A stretch of DNA of 64,000 nucleotides from Heterostelium multicystogenum. Lineage: Eukaryota; Evosea; Eumycetozoa; Acytosteliales; Acytosteliaceae. The position numbers and the translations under genes are program-made. The stretch is taken from contig RCNN01000006.1 of the NCBI GenBank assembly GCA_003667245.1, forward strand, positions 124,001-188,000. Reading direction: 5' to 3'. The notes below the pieces were generated by a model. It was not told the DNA's origin. It searched no databases and worked only from the letters and a program-made list of their open reading frames with translations. Positions 23,105 through 35,820 of this stretch are shown piece by piece (within the stretch, counting starts at the first letter, position 1; the number at the start of each line of letters is the position of its first letter).

Positions 23105-24889
23105 ATGAAGAGTGCAACTGAAGTTAATGAGGTCAAGAGTGGTAGCAAGAGTGCACTGTGTCATCAACATAATAAACAGTTGGAGGTGATATGCCAAAAG
23201 TGTAATCAATTGATGTGTTCGAGATGTAGCATCATCCACAATAAAAATCTCATTGACCATGTAGCATACTGTGATCATATCGATGATATTATTGATCAAT
23301 TAAATGACAACAATATCTATGACAATGATAACAATCAGCAACAAACAGCAAACAATAGTGATCAAATACATGATGACAATAATAAATTTGGATTTGAAAC
23401 CCAATCAACTATCAAACAAACACTATCATCATTATGGAGTTCATTAAAATTATGTTCATCCGAAATCAAAGAGATCACAACAACAGAGAATGAGATAGCA
23501 CAACACTTTGCGCAATATCATCAATATCTCATCAATGAAGAACAAAGATTAAAGAATACAATGAAAAGACAACAAACAAACACTGACTGATCAAATCGAG
23601 AACAACATCAACCAATTGAAACATCTCATCAATATTATCAATATCAATAATCATTTGAATTATGACAACAATAATGAAAATACAACTGATGATAATCAAC
23701 ATGACAAGTCAACAGACAATGATACAACTTCACAATACATGACAACAACATTGATATCATCAATAGAATCCTCCTCTTCATTGTCATCATTCATCTTGGA
23801 CAACCAACAAACAATATTCAATGATCGATACAATCAACGATATGATATCAATCAACTCACCAAACAATTCGACAATGATCATCGATCAATCATATTATAT
23901 CTATTGAATCAATTCAATCAATCATTCAATCACAATACAATCGATGATATCAAACCACATTCATATTCATTGACAACCAAAGCATTCGACTCTGAATCAA
24001 TACATCAATCATCAATCAATCAATACAATTATCAATCAAATCAAAGACAACAAACAATGAAGATGATCATTCAAACAAATCAACATATATCTTTTCAACA
24101 CACAAAGAGAAAGGAGCAACACTCATCAATGTTTCAAACAATAACTCAATCGAACAATTACAATTAGATTATAGTTTCTTTTGTACATTACAATCAATGA
24201 TCAAAGTTGGTGAATATATCTATGTATTTGGTGGTTTTAATAATATGAACAAATGGATGCGATTCTCAATCAAATCGAAATCAATTGAACACATTGGTGA
24301 CATGGAAGGAATTGATCCCGATTTTTATATTTCAGCTTGTTATGATGGTCAAGATCATATCTACTTGGTGAATGGTGCTAAAACACATCGAATTGATCGA
24401 TTCAACATCAAAACAATGAAATTCGAAAGATATCATCAATTACCACTAAAATTTCTAAATTCTGGACTTCAAGCATCAACAATGATCGTCAATGGAATAT
24501 TGTATTCATTGTCATATGAAAAGAATTTACTATTTTCATTTGACTTGACAAACAAAACCATTTCAGAACATCAATTAACTTTCCATCCATACGCAGCTTG
24601 TCATGACAACAATGGAAATTTCTTCACTCATTCATTTGATTATGGTGGTTTCTTTAAATACAATGTCCTGACCAAAGAAACAACCAAACTCAATGTGATA
24701 CCTGCAAAAGGTGGTAACGTATATCTAACTTACCATCGAGTATCAGCAACAGAGAGTTATATTTATTCATTTGGTGGTAAAGAATATGGTAACTTCAAAT
24801 ATTCAATTGAAAAAGACCAATCAGAACCATTCTATTTGGATGATTCTTTTAAGAGAATTTGGTGTCCATCCACCGTTTATTCACAATAA
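23105..24889 (+). CDS. B-box/coiled-coil/kelch-like protein, copy B
   Basis: The start at 23105 is the first ATG of the frame. The B-box reads ALCHQHNKQLEVICQKCNQL then MCSRCSIIHNKNLIDHV, with all zinc ligands present. A long helical region follows, then the family core TSQYMTTTLISSIES and DRYNQRYDINQL, then the kelch-like half with YVFGG, KWMRFSIKSKSIEHIG, DGQDHIYLVNG and YSFGGKEYGNFKYSIE. Two one-base breaks are seen, near 23585 and 24005-24010; the second is a real one-base difference relative to copy D in a CAAT-rich stretch. With only two small lesions it may be functional or may carry errors. Predicted TRIM-like scaffold; the function is not known. Confidence 0.8.
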
Positions 24890-24903
24890 ATATTCATATT
24901 TTT

Positions 24904-25134
24904 TTAAGATTTCTCTTTGATTAATATTGTTGTCATGCTTACTGCTTGTCTAAAAGATCTTCTAGGATCTTGTGCATTGTTTTCAGAAGTGTTCTCACTA
25001 GTTGCTGGTAACCTTCTATTCGCTATGATTGATACCTGTTTGGGTGTTAATCGACTTGTATATAATATGTAATTATGGGAGTTCATGGTAAATTGAGGAT
25101 ACTCTAAATCTTGGTAAATAAAGTAGTCACACAT
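24904..25134 (-). CDS. Small hypothetical protein, 76 residues
   Basis: A reverse open frame with an ATG start at 25134 converges on the end of B-box copy B. It is mostly polar (RRLPATSENTSENNAQDPRR) without low-complexity bias, and has no signal peptide or known motif. It may be a real small gene or a chance frame. The rest of 24890-25521 is AT-rich promoter DNA for the Sly1 gene with a (GATA)n run at 25379-25396. Confidence 0.3.
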   Translation of the reverse strand: MCDYFIYQDLEYPQFTMNSHNYILYTSRLTPKQVSIIANRRLPATSENTSENNAQDPRRSFRQAVSMTTILIKEKS

Positions 25135-25521
25135 GCTTTAGTATCCAATAATGAGCCACCACATCATAATAGATACTCAATAACTGTAATCGAATCAAAG
25201 TATTCACAAAAAAACTACATGTGATAAACTACGTTGACCACATGAACAAGTGAAGTGACTCAAATGCAAAAACCAAAAAAAAAAACTACTTAATGAAGTG
25301 TGATTCAATTAAATTAAAAAATGAAAAGTAGGAATCATTAATAGTTTTGTTGCTTGTTAGACACATAAATAGTAGATAGTTAGATAGATAGATAGATTAA
25401 GAGTGTTTATTATAACCTTGTATAAATAATAAATATAAACACTTTGTATTATTATTATAGCAATAGTTAAAGATTCATATAAAAGTAGTTTTAGATTGGT
25501 ATTATTGTGTGAGGTAGATTG

Positions 25522-27525
25522 ATGAAATCAAGTAATACTGGTGGAAGTGGCGGCGTTCTCGGTCCAAAGGACAGTGGACTGAGTGGAGCCCTTGGTGGTG
25601 CCAATAGCATGTTAATGGCTCAGCAAAGTGCTTTCTCCATCAGAGACAAACAAATAGAGAGCTGCAACCGAATGCTAAACATCAAGTCAGGGGGAAACCA
25701 CGACTCAGGCAAAACTAATTGGCAAGAAGTCTGGAAGGTGTTGGTGTTCGACCAGTATTGCAGCACTATCATTGCACCTATTCTTACAAAAGGTCAGCTG
25801 CGTCAGCAGGGTGTCACCCTACACTTACAACTGCACAGCGATAGACAGCCAGTGCAAGACGTCCCCGCCATCTACTTTGTAATGCCAACCTCTGATAATA
25901 TCCGTAGAATAGCAGAGGACTGTCGACAACACCTATACGACCAATTTTACATTAATTTCGCAGCAAAAGTACCTTCTTCGCTGTTAGAGGAGCTCGCCAC
26001 TCTCACCATTCAATATGACTGTGTGCAACTCATTTCTAAGGTGTTTGATCAGTACCTAAACTTTGTGTCTCTAGAACGTGACCTCTTTGTTCTCAACACA
26101 CCTTCATCTAGTTATGTTGCTTTCAATGACGATACAATTAAAGATACACAGGCACAGCAAAATATCGATACAGTGGTGGAGGCTCTCTTCTCTGTTCTGG
26201 TGACAATGGGTGTGATTCCTATTATCCGTTGTCCAAAGAACACAGCTTCAGAGATGATTGCAATCGCACTGGAGAAGAAGATATCTGCGCACATCACAAG
26301 TTCTGGAAGCTTGTTCAGCAACGAGGGTGTGTCTAGCTACCAGCGACCAGTACTTGTGCTGCTCGATCGTAACATTGACTTGTCTGTAATGCTTCATCAT
26401 CCATGGACATACCAAGCACTTTCTCACGATATTTTAGACATGAATCTGAATAGAGTAAAAGTTGACGTCACTACAGATAATGTTACCAAGAGAATGACAT
26501 ACGATCTCGACTCATCGATCGACACTTTTTGGCAATCCAACAGTGGTGCACCATTCCCATCAGTAGCAGGAGAGGTCAAGGCATCGATTGACGAATACAC
26601 AGCAGATATGGAGAAGATTGGTAAACTGACTGATATTGCAACCGACGATGGATTGGACCCAGTGCCCAAAGAGACAAAGGCACCCGGAGCAGGACTCGGT
26701 GACCTAGTAACCAAGCTCAAGGAGAAGAAGAGATTGATCGATTTACACACACACTTGGCAACAGATTTGATGAAGCATATTCGTGACAGACAGATTGACT
26801 ATTTCTTTGCAATGGAAGAAGCAATTATTACACGATCGATGATTGACAAGAAAGAGCTGACATCACTCATCACTAGTCCTGTCATCGGAACAGAAGGAGG
26901 ACGTGGCACATTAGCAGACAAGATTCGTCTTCTCCTCATCTATTTCCTCTCATCAAAGTCTCCCGTACCTGAGATGGAGCAATATGAGGAGGCACTTCGT
27001 GCGATGGGTGCCGATCTTGCCCCACTCGATTACTTCAAAAAAACAAAAGCGTTCAATGACTCACTTGCGATTGCCCACTCATCATCAGCTTCCAGTGGAA
27101 GCAGTCAGTCTGCATCTATGAACAAGCAACTCGGTGGCTTCATGCAGATGCTCTCTGGTTACCAATCAGTCGAGTCTGTCACCAACTTTTTCTCACAGGG
27201 TGTGCGATCAATGCTTCCAAAGAGCAAGGATCTATTTGTGACTCGAGTAGTCGAGTCAATTATGGACCTCAAAAACACACTTGACGCAGACTATCTCTAT
27301 CTCGATCCAAAGATTCAAAACAAGACTAACGTACCAAGACGTACATCACCTTTCAAAGAGGCCATTGTATTCATAGTGGGTGGAGGTAACTACGTAGAAT
27401 ATCAGAATCTTCAGGATTACACAAAGAAACAAAACAAAAAGATCATCTACGGAACAACCGAACTATTAACATCCAAACAATTTTTACAACAAACAAAAGA
27501 ATTAAAAGAACATTTAAATAAATAA
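25522..27525 (+). CDS. scfd1: Sec1/Munc18-family protein Sly1 (SCFD1)
   Basis: Single-exon gene of 667 residues, close to the usual Sly1 length. SM proteins clasp SNARE bundles; Sly1 acts with syntaxin 5/Ufe1-type SNAREs in ER-Golgi transport. Support: [25 protein letters not shown] at residues about 70-95 (SM domain 1), [49 protein letters not shown] (a very conserved SM segment), and [16 protein letters not shown] near the C-terminus. The N-terminal 30 residues are Gly/Ser rich. A TTG codon directly precedes the ATG, but the ATG at 25522 is the natural start. No frame damage, which shows that the assembly is good in places. Confidence 0.93.
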   Translation: MKSSNTGGSGGVLGPKDSGLSGALGGANSMLMAQQSAFSIRDKQIESCNRMLNIKSGGNHDSGKTNWQEVWKVLVFDQYCSTIIAPILTKGQLRQQGVTLHLQLHSDRQPVQDVPAIYFVMPTSDNIRRIAEDCRQHLYDQFYINFAAKVPSSLLEELATLTIQYDCVQLISKVFDQYLNFVSLERDLFVLNTPSSSYVAFNDDTIKDTQAQQNIDTVVEALFSVLVTMGVIPIIRCPKNTASEMIAIALEKKISAHITSSGSLFSNEGVSSYQRPVLVLLDRNIDLSVMLHHPWTYQALSHDILDMNLNRVKVDVTTDNVTKRMTYDLDSSIDTFWQSNSGAPFPSVAGEVKASIDEYTADMEKIGKLTDIATDDGLDPVPKETKAPGAGLGDLVTKLKEKKRLIDLHTHLATDLMKHIRDRQIDYFFAMEEAIITRSMIDKKELTSLITSPVIGTEGGRGTLADKIRLLLIYFLSSKSPVPEMEQYEEALRAMGADLAPLDYFKKTKAFNDSLAIAHSSSASSGSSQSASMNKQLGGFMQMLSGYQSVESVTNFFSQGVRSMLPKSKDLFVTRVVESIMDLKNTLDADYLYLDPKIQNKTNVPRRTSPFKEAIVFIVGGGNYVEYQNLQDYTKKQNKKIIYGTTELLTSKQFLQQTKELKEHLNK

Positions 27526-27946
27526 TATAGATAGCCATCAATCCAAATCATTCAATATAAATTCCTTTTTGAGTCAAGAAATAGTTTGACTCCAAAGACA
27601 AAGTGAAATTTCTAAATTGAATTCAAAGAATGATGTCAATAGTTCATCATCATATAACTAATTTTAGTAAATCTTTCGTTTTAATCTTATTATATTTTAG
27701 TGAGTTATTGTAATAATCATATATACAGTTTGCAAAGATCATCAAATACTAAAATAGGAATTTAGTGTTTTGGGATTTCAGTGGTTTGTATTTCACAAAA
27801 AAATGTAATTCAATTTTACAAATTTCCCAATTGATTAGTCACATCAATCCATGTGGCAAAGATGCTTTGACTTATGTAATTACATATTTATATATCACAT
27901 GACATCTTAGATGATCATCAACCAAACTCTAAATTAATTAATTAAT
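27526..27946. other. Intergenic, no gene seen
   Basis: AT-rich spacer between two forward genes. It contains ttaattaattaat just before the next start. No repeat of note. Confidence 0.5.
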
Positions 27947-28433
27947 ATGTCAAATACACCAAAACCAAGAAATACAGAAGAGCCAACAAGAAGAAGAAGT
28001 GGAAATTCTGCTGAAGAAGGAATTGCCAGAAGCTACGCTGTAAATATCATGTAAACTTTAACAATGATCTATTGATCTAATAGTTATAAATACATCCTAT
28101 GATCTTTTTTTAAAATAGGTTATCTACTTAGGTATACCTTTGTTTGGTTTAAGTGTTGGAAGTGCGATTTCTCTTGTCAAAATGTATGCTTTTCCACATC
28201 TATTCAATATTACCCTCTTGCAAGGTTCGATCGGCTTGCTTGGTTTCTCGGGAATTGGCTATGTAGTTGGTAGACACTATGGTATTTCAACAGAAACTAT
28301 TGCATTATCATTAGGATTGGTCCCAGTTGCATTAGGCTATACTTTGGGATCGATAATAGGTGCTAATCATTTGGGAATTGTTGGAGCATTGAGTGGATTG
28401 TCACTGCTTGGTGCATTGTATACTCTTTTGTAA
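27947..28433 (+). CDS. Small multi-pass membrane protein, unknown
   Basis: Exons 27947-28039 and 28119-28433 splice in phase to 135 residues. The first 30 residues are hydrophilic with an RRR cluster. About four hydrophobic segments follow (YLGIPLFGLSVGSAISLV, ITLLQGSIGLLGFSGIGYVV, TIALSLGLVPVALGYTLGSI, LGIVGALSGLSLLGALYTLL), rich in Gly and small residues. I do not recognise a family. Gly-rich packing and the short length recall small organelle-membrane proteins, but location is open. No frame damage. Confidence 0.7.
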
Positions 28434-29113
28434 ATATAAGACTGTGTGAAGTTATCAATATCTTAATATATATTTATCTGTAATATGAAAATAAACTCAA
28501 AAGAAATAAATCTTGTGTTATACTGATGTTCAAAATGTCATTCTCTGATTTTATTTGAATTCTTTTTCGTTTTTTTAAACATATCATAAAGTAACTTCTT
28601 TGTTTTGCTTCCCTTTTGGTGATTGGGACAAAGGAGGGAAAATAAATAATCGTCGATTCGATGAATAATAGTGATCAAATAAATATAATCATTTCAAATA
28701 AATGCCTTGAAGAAAGATCAAAACAAATAAAATATATTCAAGTTGTTTTTTCATCTGAAAAAGGACCTTAATTCAAAATTATATTTTTTTTTAATTTTTA
28801 ATTTTATTTGCAAAGGATTCTTAATTCATTTTATTACTTTTTTTAAGATTCCAAAAACAAAAAGAAGAACTTAAGAAAATTTAATTAAATTTTTAATATA
28901 ATTTAGATTTTTCTCTGGTTGTCTGGTTTTTGATCTACAAAAACTATAAAATGGATCAGAATTTGGTAAAACTATATCATAACAACAATATCTTCAAATA
29001 TTATATAAATATTACTTACTTATATTTAAATTATCTTTGTATTTCTACCTTTTATTTTTACATTATTTGTTTATTACTAAAAAATGAATGGTTTAATTAT
29101 CTCAATCAGAACA
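28434..29113. other. Intergenic, no gene seen
   Basis: Very AT-rich, with poly-T and poly-A runs at 28785-28800 and 28840-28850. A short forward frame just before 29114 is low-complexity Tyr/Asn/Ile and is not called. Confidence 0.5.
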
Positions 29114-29441
29114 ATGGCTAGATCAGTAAGTATTGTTTACTACATTTAAAATAAAGTAATGAATCATATGTTAATAAGGTATTTAAATTTAGAATCAATC
29201 TCAGCATATCTTCAAAGTAAAGCAACAGGAAAGCTTCGCAAAGGCTATCAAAACACTCAATGAGCGTAGCGCATCCAAACACAAGAAGGACATCAACATT
29301 GACAGAATGGTAAAGAAGTTCCAACAGCAACAAATGAACCAACAAAAGAAACTCGAGACCTTCAAGTACCAAGAATCACTCCCAACTTATTTCTATTCGA
29401 TGTTGAAGTCTTACTTGGTCCCAGTGGAATCAAAGCAATAA
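29114..29441 (+). CDS. Small basic protein, possibly RBIS-like ribosome biogenesis factor
   Basis: Exon 1 encodes only MARS (29114-29125). A 67-base intron leads to exon 2 (29193-29441), 86 residues in total. The protein is basic and helical: SQHIFKVKQQESFAKAIKTL, KHKKDINIDRMVKKFQQQQMNQQKK. The opening MA..., the IFKV strand and the following basic helix resemble human RBIS (C8orf59), a factor for 60S subunit assembly, as I recall it. The match is short and only suggestive. No frame damage. Confidence 0.5.
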
Positions 29442-29619
29442 TCTCCATTAATTTAGTCAACCCAGAGATTCTATGTATATAAAATATTTTCACCAGACTG
29501 AAAGTTGGAATATTTTCTTTTATAAAGAATATATATATACAATATTCCAATCTAATGTTTATCATTTAAATAAACCTGTACAATTTAAATAACTATCGAA
29601 TTCGATAGTGTATATTTAT

Positions 29620-32600
29620 TTACATAATTATACAATTGGTTCTTTGTTTCTTGTGTGGTCTGGATTCTTGGTCATCTTCCTCGCTTTCTTTATTGTTGTT
29701 ATGATGATCATTAGATTGAAGATGTGGAAGATGTGTATCCATCATAACTACTTTGTCTGATATCAATGCATTTGTTGAATCATCAATTTGTTTCTCTTTG
29801 ATTGTGGAATATGATTCTACTTTTGGCTCTTTCTTTATCTCCTTCTTTATCTCCTTCTTAACATAGGTTGTTTGCTTTCTGTTTTCCGGAGAATCAATAT
29901 CATCATCTTCGTCATCTTCAATAACTATATACGATATTTCTTTTGTTTTTCCGAGATTTGTAAATTGCTCATCGTCATCAGATATTTCTATTTCTTCAAT
30001 TGACTTTGTATCGTCTTCGAGATCATAGCTATTTCCTGAATCCTCTTCAACTTGATCTTCATCTTGATCATTATCGTCAGAACTGGTTTCAATTTTATCT
30101 GCTGATCTTTGATCTAACAAAACCAAGTTATTAATATTTATAATGATATTAGAATTAAATAATTAGCATACCAATATATTTGTTTGGCAAACTTTGCAAA
30201 CATCCTAATTTCATTCCTGGCTGCATTGATATCTTCATCCGTTGTTTCAGTTGAGCATTTGCCTTCAATATTTCTCTTTAAATTTTGTAGCGCCAGTACA
30301 CATTTTCTATGCTTCTTTGATCTTTCAATGGCTATATTTGTGTAGACCTTTAATCTTGATAGAATTAATTGGTCATCAGGAACATAGAAATATTTAATAG
30401 CTTCGCATAGTACTTGGGTACTACCAACTGTTATAATTTATTAATAAAATGTTAGTACATTGCTTTGGGATTGTTACCAATGGCAACTTACATTTTGTGA
30501 AATAAATGATTAGCTTTAACATTTTAATGAGTAGTGATGCCATGATTTCAGAAACTACCGCCTCCCTAATAAATTAAAGTGATGTTAATAAATTTATCTT
30601 GGACAATTGGCTAGGATACGTACTGTAGTTTATGCTTTGGTCGAATGATTGACATTGTATAGCTGATGATGTGTTTTATGGTTTTCTTACTCTCTTCTGG
30701 GTAAGTGTAGTCTTGATAAAGATGATAATATTCTATGATAACGACATCGAATGTATCTGTGAATCTACACATGCAGGCTTTAGATTTATGTACAAATGAT
30801 ACAAGGAATTCATGGAAAGTCTTATAGATTACTGGAATGATCTTGGGATTAAAGAAATGAGTAACTAACATATTGAAGTCCTGCAATAAAATAAGATGAT
30901 CAGATTAATAAAATTTCCATTGTTAAGATGGATGATGCTAAACATACATCTTGATCTGTCCAGTAGTCAGAATAATATAGTTTAGATAGTCCTTTGAATA
31001 CGATATTAATATACTCAGGATCGAGGTCCTGAGATGTTTGATGGTCAATATTGAGTATTGCTTTGACTGTCTTGATAAATTTTTTACAGAAATCAACGGT
31101 TGCATCGGAGGGTTTGCAAAGGATAATATCAAAGCACGCAGCAATCGCTTCAATCTTGATTTTGATACTACTATTTTGATTGATGAACAGTAGTATTATA
31201 TCCCAATCTGATCGACATTGCTATTCATGAAAATCAAGATCAACGATTAGTAGTGGTAATTTACCTAGGTGTTGGAGATAGTTTTACCTACATTTTCAGT
31301 GTCTAAATTAAAGGACAAGCTTGCACATCTAATAGAGAGTTGCAGAATATCGTCATTGTGTAAGAGCTTTAAGCATTCTAGGATATAGCTGTACAGTCCA
31401 TTGACTTCAACTTTATCGAAGATCGGATGTGCATATTCGATGAAATCGCTAATCAAAGTCAATGTGTGAATCGTTCTTACTATGGAAATATCTTCTGTCT
31501 CGGTTTCTCCTTCGATGGGATCGCCAAGGTCTGAAATAATTGGGAGAATATAAACTTTGTATTCTTTCCTTCTTCCCTTATAGAGCGAACGAAGTGTGCT
31601 CAATATAACTTTCTTTACCTTGATATCGATGTTCAATGACGCCAACATGTCATGGAAATAGGTCGAGCATCTATCTCTAAACAATGGATCAAGATTATCT
31701 GTTTGACTGATGATTTCATACAGTTGACACAGAATGAATGAGTTTTCAGTAGTCACATTGGCGAATCTCTTTTCAAGATTGTCCATCAGCTCATTGGGGT
31801 TGGGAGTGATTCTGTCCAACTCCTGATCCAATCCACTATTGACTGCAGTTGCTTTATCGTTATTCTTTAAGAACTCCATGTAGTAGCGCCAGCAAAATGC
31901 AACCTCCTTTGACTCCAGAGTGTTGATATTAAAATCCAAAGTCGGGTAGATTCCATTGTCAAATATACATCCCAACAGCTTCGAACAAGTAGTTGCATTT
32001 TTCTCAATATCAAACAATGATAACAGCTAAATTCAAGTAGCAACAATGTAAATTAATTATTCTACCCAACCCGTCCTCTCTCGCAACAGGCTTACCTTTT
32101 CAAAATCATTATTAAGCTTCTCCATCCAACCGTCACAAATCATCTCCTGGCATGCTTTTCTTACACTTTCCTCGGTATCTGACAGTCCACCAATGAGCAG
32201 TAGTCTAGACTCAACGTTGTCGATGAGATCCAACTTGACTCTCTTCGACAAGAACTTTGTGTGAAAGACGGGTTAGTTGCTGCCTGACCATGGTCCAATT
32301 ATCAACATACATTATATGTCTTTTTTCGGATGTAAGGATCACTATCTCTAGCTCTCTGAATTACACTTGAGAGTGTTCGATATGTGATTGCCATATTCTG
32401 AATGATTGCCTTTCGGACATCTGGTGAAGCATCATTCTCCAGTACATCAAGCAGTAGAGTTGTAACATTGTCATCCTTATCTTTAGCATCTTGTAGATGT
32501 ACAATTGCAAGTACAGCCATGACTCTAACTTGTATAATCTTATCATACAGCCTCTGTCCAAGTCTCTTATTCGCTTTATCGAATAGCACAACACTTTAAT

Positions 32601-33108
32601 GCCAACCAATAATAATCAATATAAGTCGCACTCACCAAAAGAGGAGTTAATGAAATGTATCAAATTGAACATACTCTATTTCATTATCATTGTTCTTTAG
32701 AGATGCAAGGATATCCCTTAGCAATTGACATGATCGATATCTAATATCTTTATTTTGGCTCTTTGTCCATTTGCATGCATCTAACATTAGGATATAGAGT
32801 AATGTATTTGATGCTTGCACTTGCTGTTTTGAATTCTGCTGCTGCTGTTGCTGTTGGGTATGCTTAAAGTAAAGATAAGTTGACAGTTTTGCAATGAACT
32901 CAAAGAAGTTGTTCACTTCATAGACATGGCCATCAGTGACCATGATCTTCTTAACAAGTTCAATCATAAACTGATAGACTTGATCTCTAATAGCATGATA
33001 CTTTTCATCGATTTCCTTACATTTCTTTAAACATATATTATGTTTAACAGAATTTAAAGATTGATTGAAAATCTCTTTTATAATAGTTTGTATTCTATTG
33101 ATATTCAT
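29620..33108 (-). CDS. ncapg: Condensin complex subunit CAP-G (NCAPG/Ycg1)
   Basis: Non-SMC HEAT subunit of condensin that, with kleisin CAP-H, binds DNA during chromosome compaction. The start at 33108 gives MNINRIQTIIKEIFNQS. The N-terminal HEAT region includes LLYILMLDACKWTKSQNKDIRYRSCQLL. The diagnostic stretch is LYDKIIQVRVMAVLAIVHLQD followed by ENDASPDVRKAIIQNMA (32589-32302). At least eight exons continue through 31265-32017 (HEAT) and 30611-30886. The last exon (30126-29620) is acidic and Lys-rich, with EIKKEIKKEPK and a basic RPHKKQR end. The final four residues are CIIM, a CaaX-type prenylation motif. Some splice junctions were not resolved. Confidence 0.88.
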
Positions 33109-33473
33109 TTCATTATATACAACAACATATATATATTGTAACTAGTTAACATTGACAACTGCTTAATCAAATCAGGTCCACCAACCTATTCATCAGATGG
33201 TCTAAATTAAAACACACAAACACACATCTTGAGATTCAAATAAAATTAATTAACCCTAAGTCTCACTTTTAAAGGACATAACTAAGATTTTTTTTGTTTT
33301 TTGATAAAAAATATTATTTTAATTTAAAGAATAATTAAGTGGATGGGGGAGGTTATGGCTAAAAACATATAATGTGTATAAATAAGTAGTTAGGGATGGT
33401 TGCTAAATGCATGTTACTACTATGATGATTGTTGTGTTAAGTGATTGATTGATTGATTGGTTGATTTGGTCAA
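33109..33473. other. Spacer upstream of CAP-G
   Basis: Contains the CAP-G promoter and the 3' region of the transporter gene. There is a (GATT)n run at 33442-33460. I looked for an E2F-like GCGC core as seen at SMC3/PDS5 and found none. Confidence 0.5.
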
Positions 33474-35223
33474 CTATATAATTCTAAAAGGTTTACTAAT
33501 TAGTTTGACTCGTTTTTTCTTTTTGGTTTCGTTGCATTTCTCTTGGAGGAGTTCGTGGAGATCATTTGAGATGTAGAGGTTGGATGGACCGTTTACTTCG
33601 AGATCCTCGAGGTAGCAGACAAAGATGGTGTCAGTACCGATACCAATGATGTGTGTGAACATGTTGGCAATGCAGAAAGCAAACAAGGCTGCCAATCCGA
33701 CGGTGAGGGCATTCTCCTTGAGTGAACGACCAGTGCAGTAGAGAATCAAAGAGGAAAACAAAGCAGTACCTGCACAAACCAAGAATTTTCCTAATAATAA
33801 TACAAATGAACCAATAAAGTCCATGATAACAGCTGAAAACATTTGTCTTTGAATCAATTCAAAACATGATTTGGTGGCTGTACAGAAGCTGTATCCATGC
33901 ATGGCTAAAATATTAATAAATACATTTTAATTAGTTATCGTTAATTGGTTTAGTATAAAGTATATATGAACTTACCAACATAGATGTAACCAAATTTGTT
34001 GATCCACTTAACGATACCCTCGATGCATCCCAAAATACATTGGACACATGAAAGAAGCATGACAACGAGTTTGTTTTCAGAGTTGACTTTCTTGGAGATA
34101 CGTAGCATCCATTCGAAGAACTCAATAAATCCAATGATTAAACTACCAAATGCGAGTGATCCAAGTGAGGTGGTAAGTGCACGACCAAGTGATCCAAATG
34201 CATTATTTGATCCAACATCGCTCTGACCGGTTGGGTCACGTGAGAAGTACCAGTGTGAGACGGCACCAGCGACGACGTGTTGGAAGACCGCAGAGATGAA
34301 GCTGGTGACCCAGCAGAAACCAAAGATCATAAAGAACATCAAGTTACGAATCTTGGTGTCAAAGTGTGGCAAATCATTGCTGTCGCTGCTGCTGCTTCCC
34401 CAGTGGACGTTGTGGCCTGGAATACTGAACAAGTAGATCAATGATGATGTCCAGTAGGCAATGAATCCAACAAAGACAACAACAATGATAAAACCAACAA
34501 CGAATACGGTTGGTGATCTTTGTACTCCACGACAGGTCTCTGTGAACATGGCACATGTCAAATCGATACTCTTTCTCAAATACAAGATGACTGCAATTAA
34601 GAGTGCTGACAATGCAATTACACATCCACCAACAATCATTGTACTATTCATTAAAATAAATAAAGTTGGTTAATAATCTGAGCAGCAGTTATATTTATTT
34701 CGCGGAACATAGTTAATGAATATGCATACCTTTCACTTCCTTCTTTGTGACCCAAGTAGATGAAAAGACCACCGAGACAGATGACCAATGCTACACCAAT
34801 ACACAAAGTGAGATAGATAAAGAGTCTGGTAAAGTTTTTGAGAAGTTCCATCCATACAGCTGCGACAATGACAGCGATACCGACAGAGTAGATGAGTACG
34901 TCTTTGTTCTTTCTCATTTGTGCAACGGCATCTTGTACACCGCTGACGATAACACCTTCGGTGGTGTTTCCAATGTGATTAATGATCTCATTCGATGGGA
35001 TCAATTGGGATGGTTCACCACGCTTGTAAGCGATACCAGATATGACAGCCATACCAACTATAACACCAACAAACAATATCAAAAACAGAATGTCATTACA
35101 TTTTCTCGATGTCTTTTGTGTCTTGTATGAACCTGATCCAGCTTCTCTTTGTTGTTCATAATCCGATGGATAACCACTGTTATTCAACAGTGGCTTTCTA
35201 ATATCGTCTTCTTGTGACCACAT
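33474..35223 (-). CDS. Choline transporter-like protein (SLC44/CTL family)
   Basis: Multi-pass plasma- or organelle-membrane transporter of the CTL family. Three exons (35223-34730 approx., 34650-33975 approx., 33905-33474). The N-terminal cytosolic part has RKCNDILFLILFVGVIVGM, the usual first membrane segment. The C-terminal half has the family hallmarks: GSLAFGSLIIGFIEFFEW, a run of Cys in LSCVQCILGCIEGIVKWINKFGYIYV, then GYSFCTATKSCFELI and GKFLVCAGTALFSSLILY. The last residues are basic and cytosolic. Length about 535 residues, a little shorter than human CTL1. No frame damage seen. Confidence 0.9.
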
Positions 35224-35820
35224 AACTAAAACTATTAACTTAACAAAGTTCTTTTCTTCTTCCTTCTACTTCTTATACTCTATCTAGCTAATACTTCTTC
35301 AAAACAATATAATCAAACTACTTTAAAACAAACAAACAAATAAATAAATAAAAGAAAAGACTAACTACTAGTACTACTACTATTACTATATACAAACAAA
35401 TCCAAAGTAAAGAATATCTATTATTATTATTATTCTTAATCTAAATTAAATTAAATATAATTAAATTATATTTGTATTAAATAATAAAAATGAATAATAA
35501 ATTATACTATGGTATGGTTGGGATTGAGTGTTAAACAAAAATTATTATTGAAATTTTTTGATAACCTTGTTAATTAAAAAATAATAAATTTTCTCACTTA
35601 TTTGGGAGTGTGGAGTAGTCGTAATAGCAAAAAAATTAATATTTAAAAAATTAAATTCAAAATTCAAAAATAATTAAAAACTGACTTATTATTATTATTG
35701 TAATAAATGATATTGTGTTGTTGATGATGTAGATGATAAGATGCATATTGATAGATGAATACCTGTTTATTTTGGCAATAGCATAGATAGATACTCAATT
35801 GATTCAATCAATCCTGAATA
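35224..35820. other. Spacer upstream of the CTL gene
   Basis: Extremely AT-rich with (AAAT)n near 35330-35352 and (ATT)n near 35420-35435. It should contain the CTL promoter. No gene. Confidence 0.5.
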
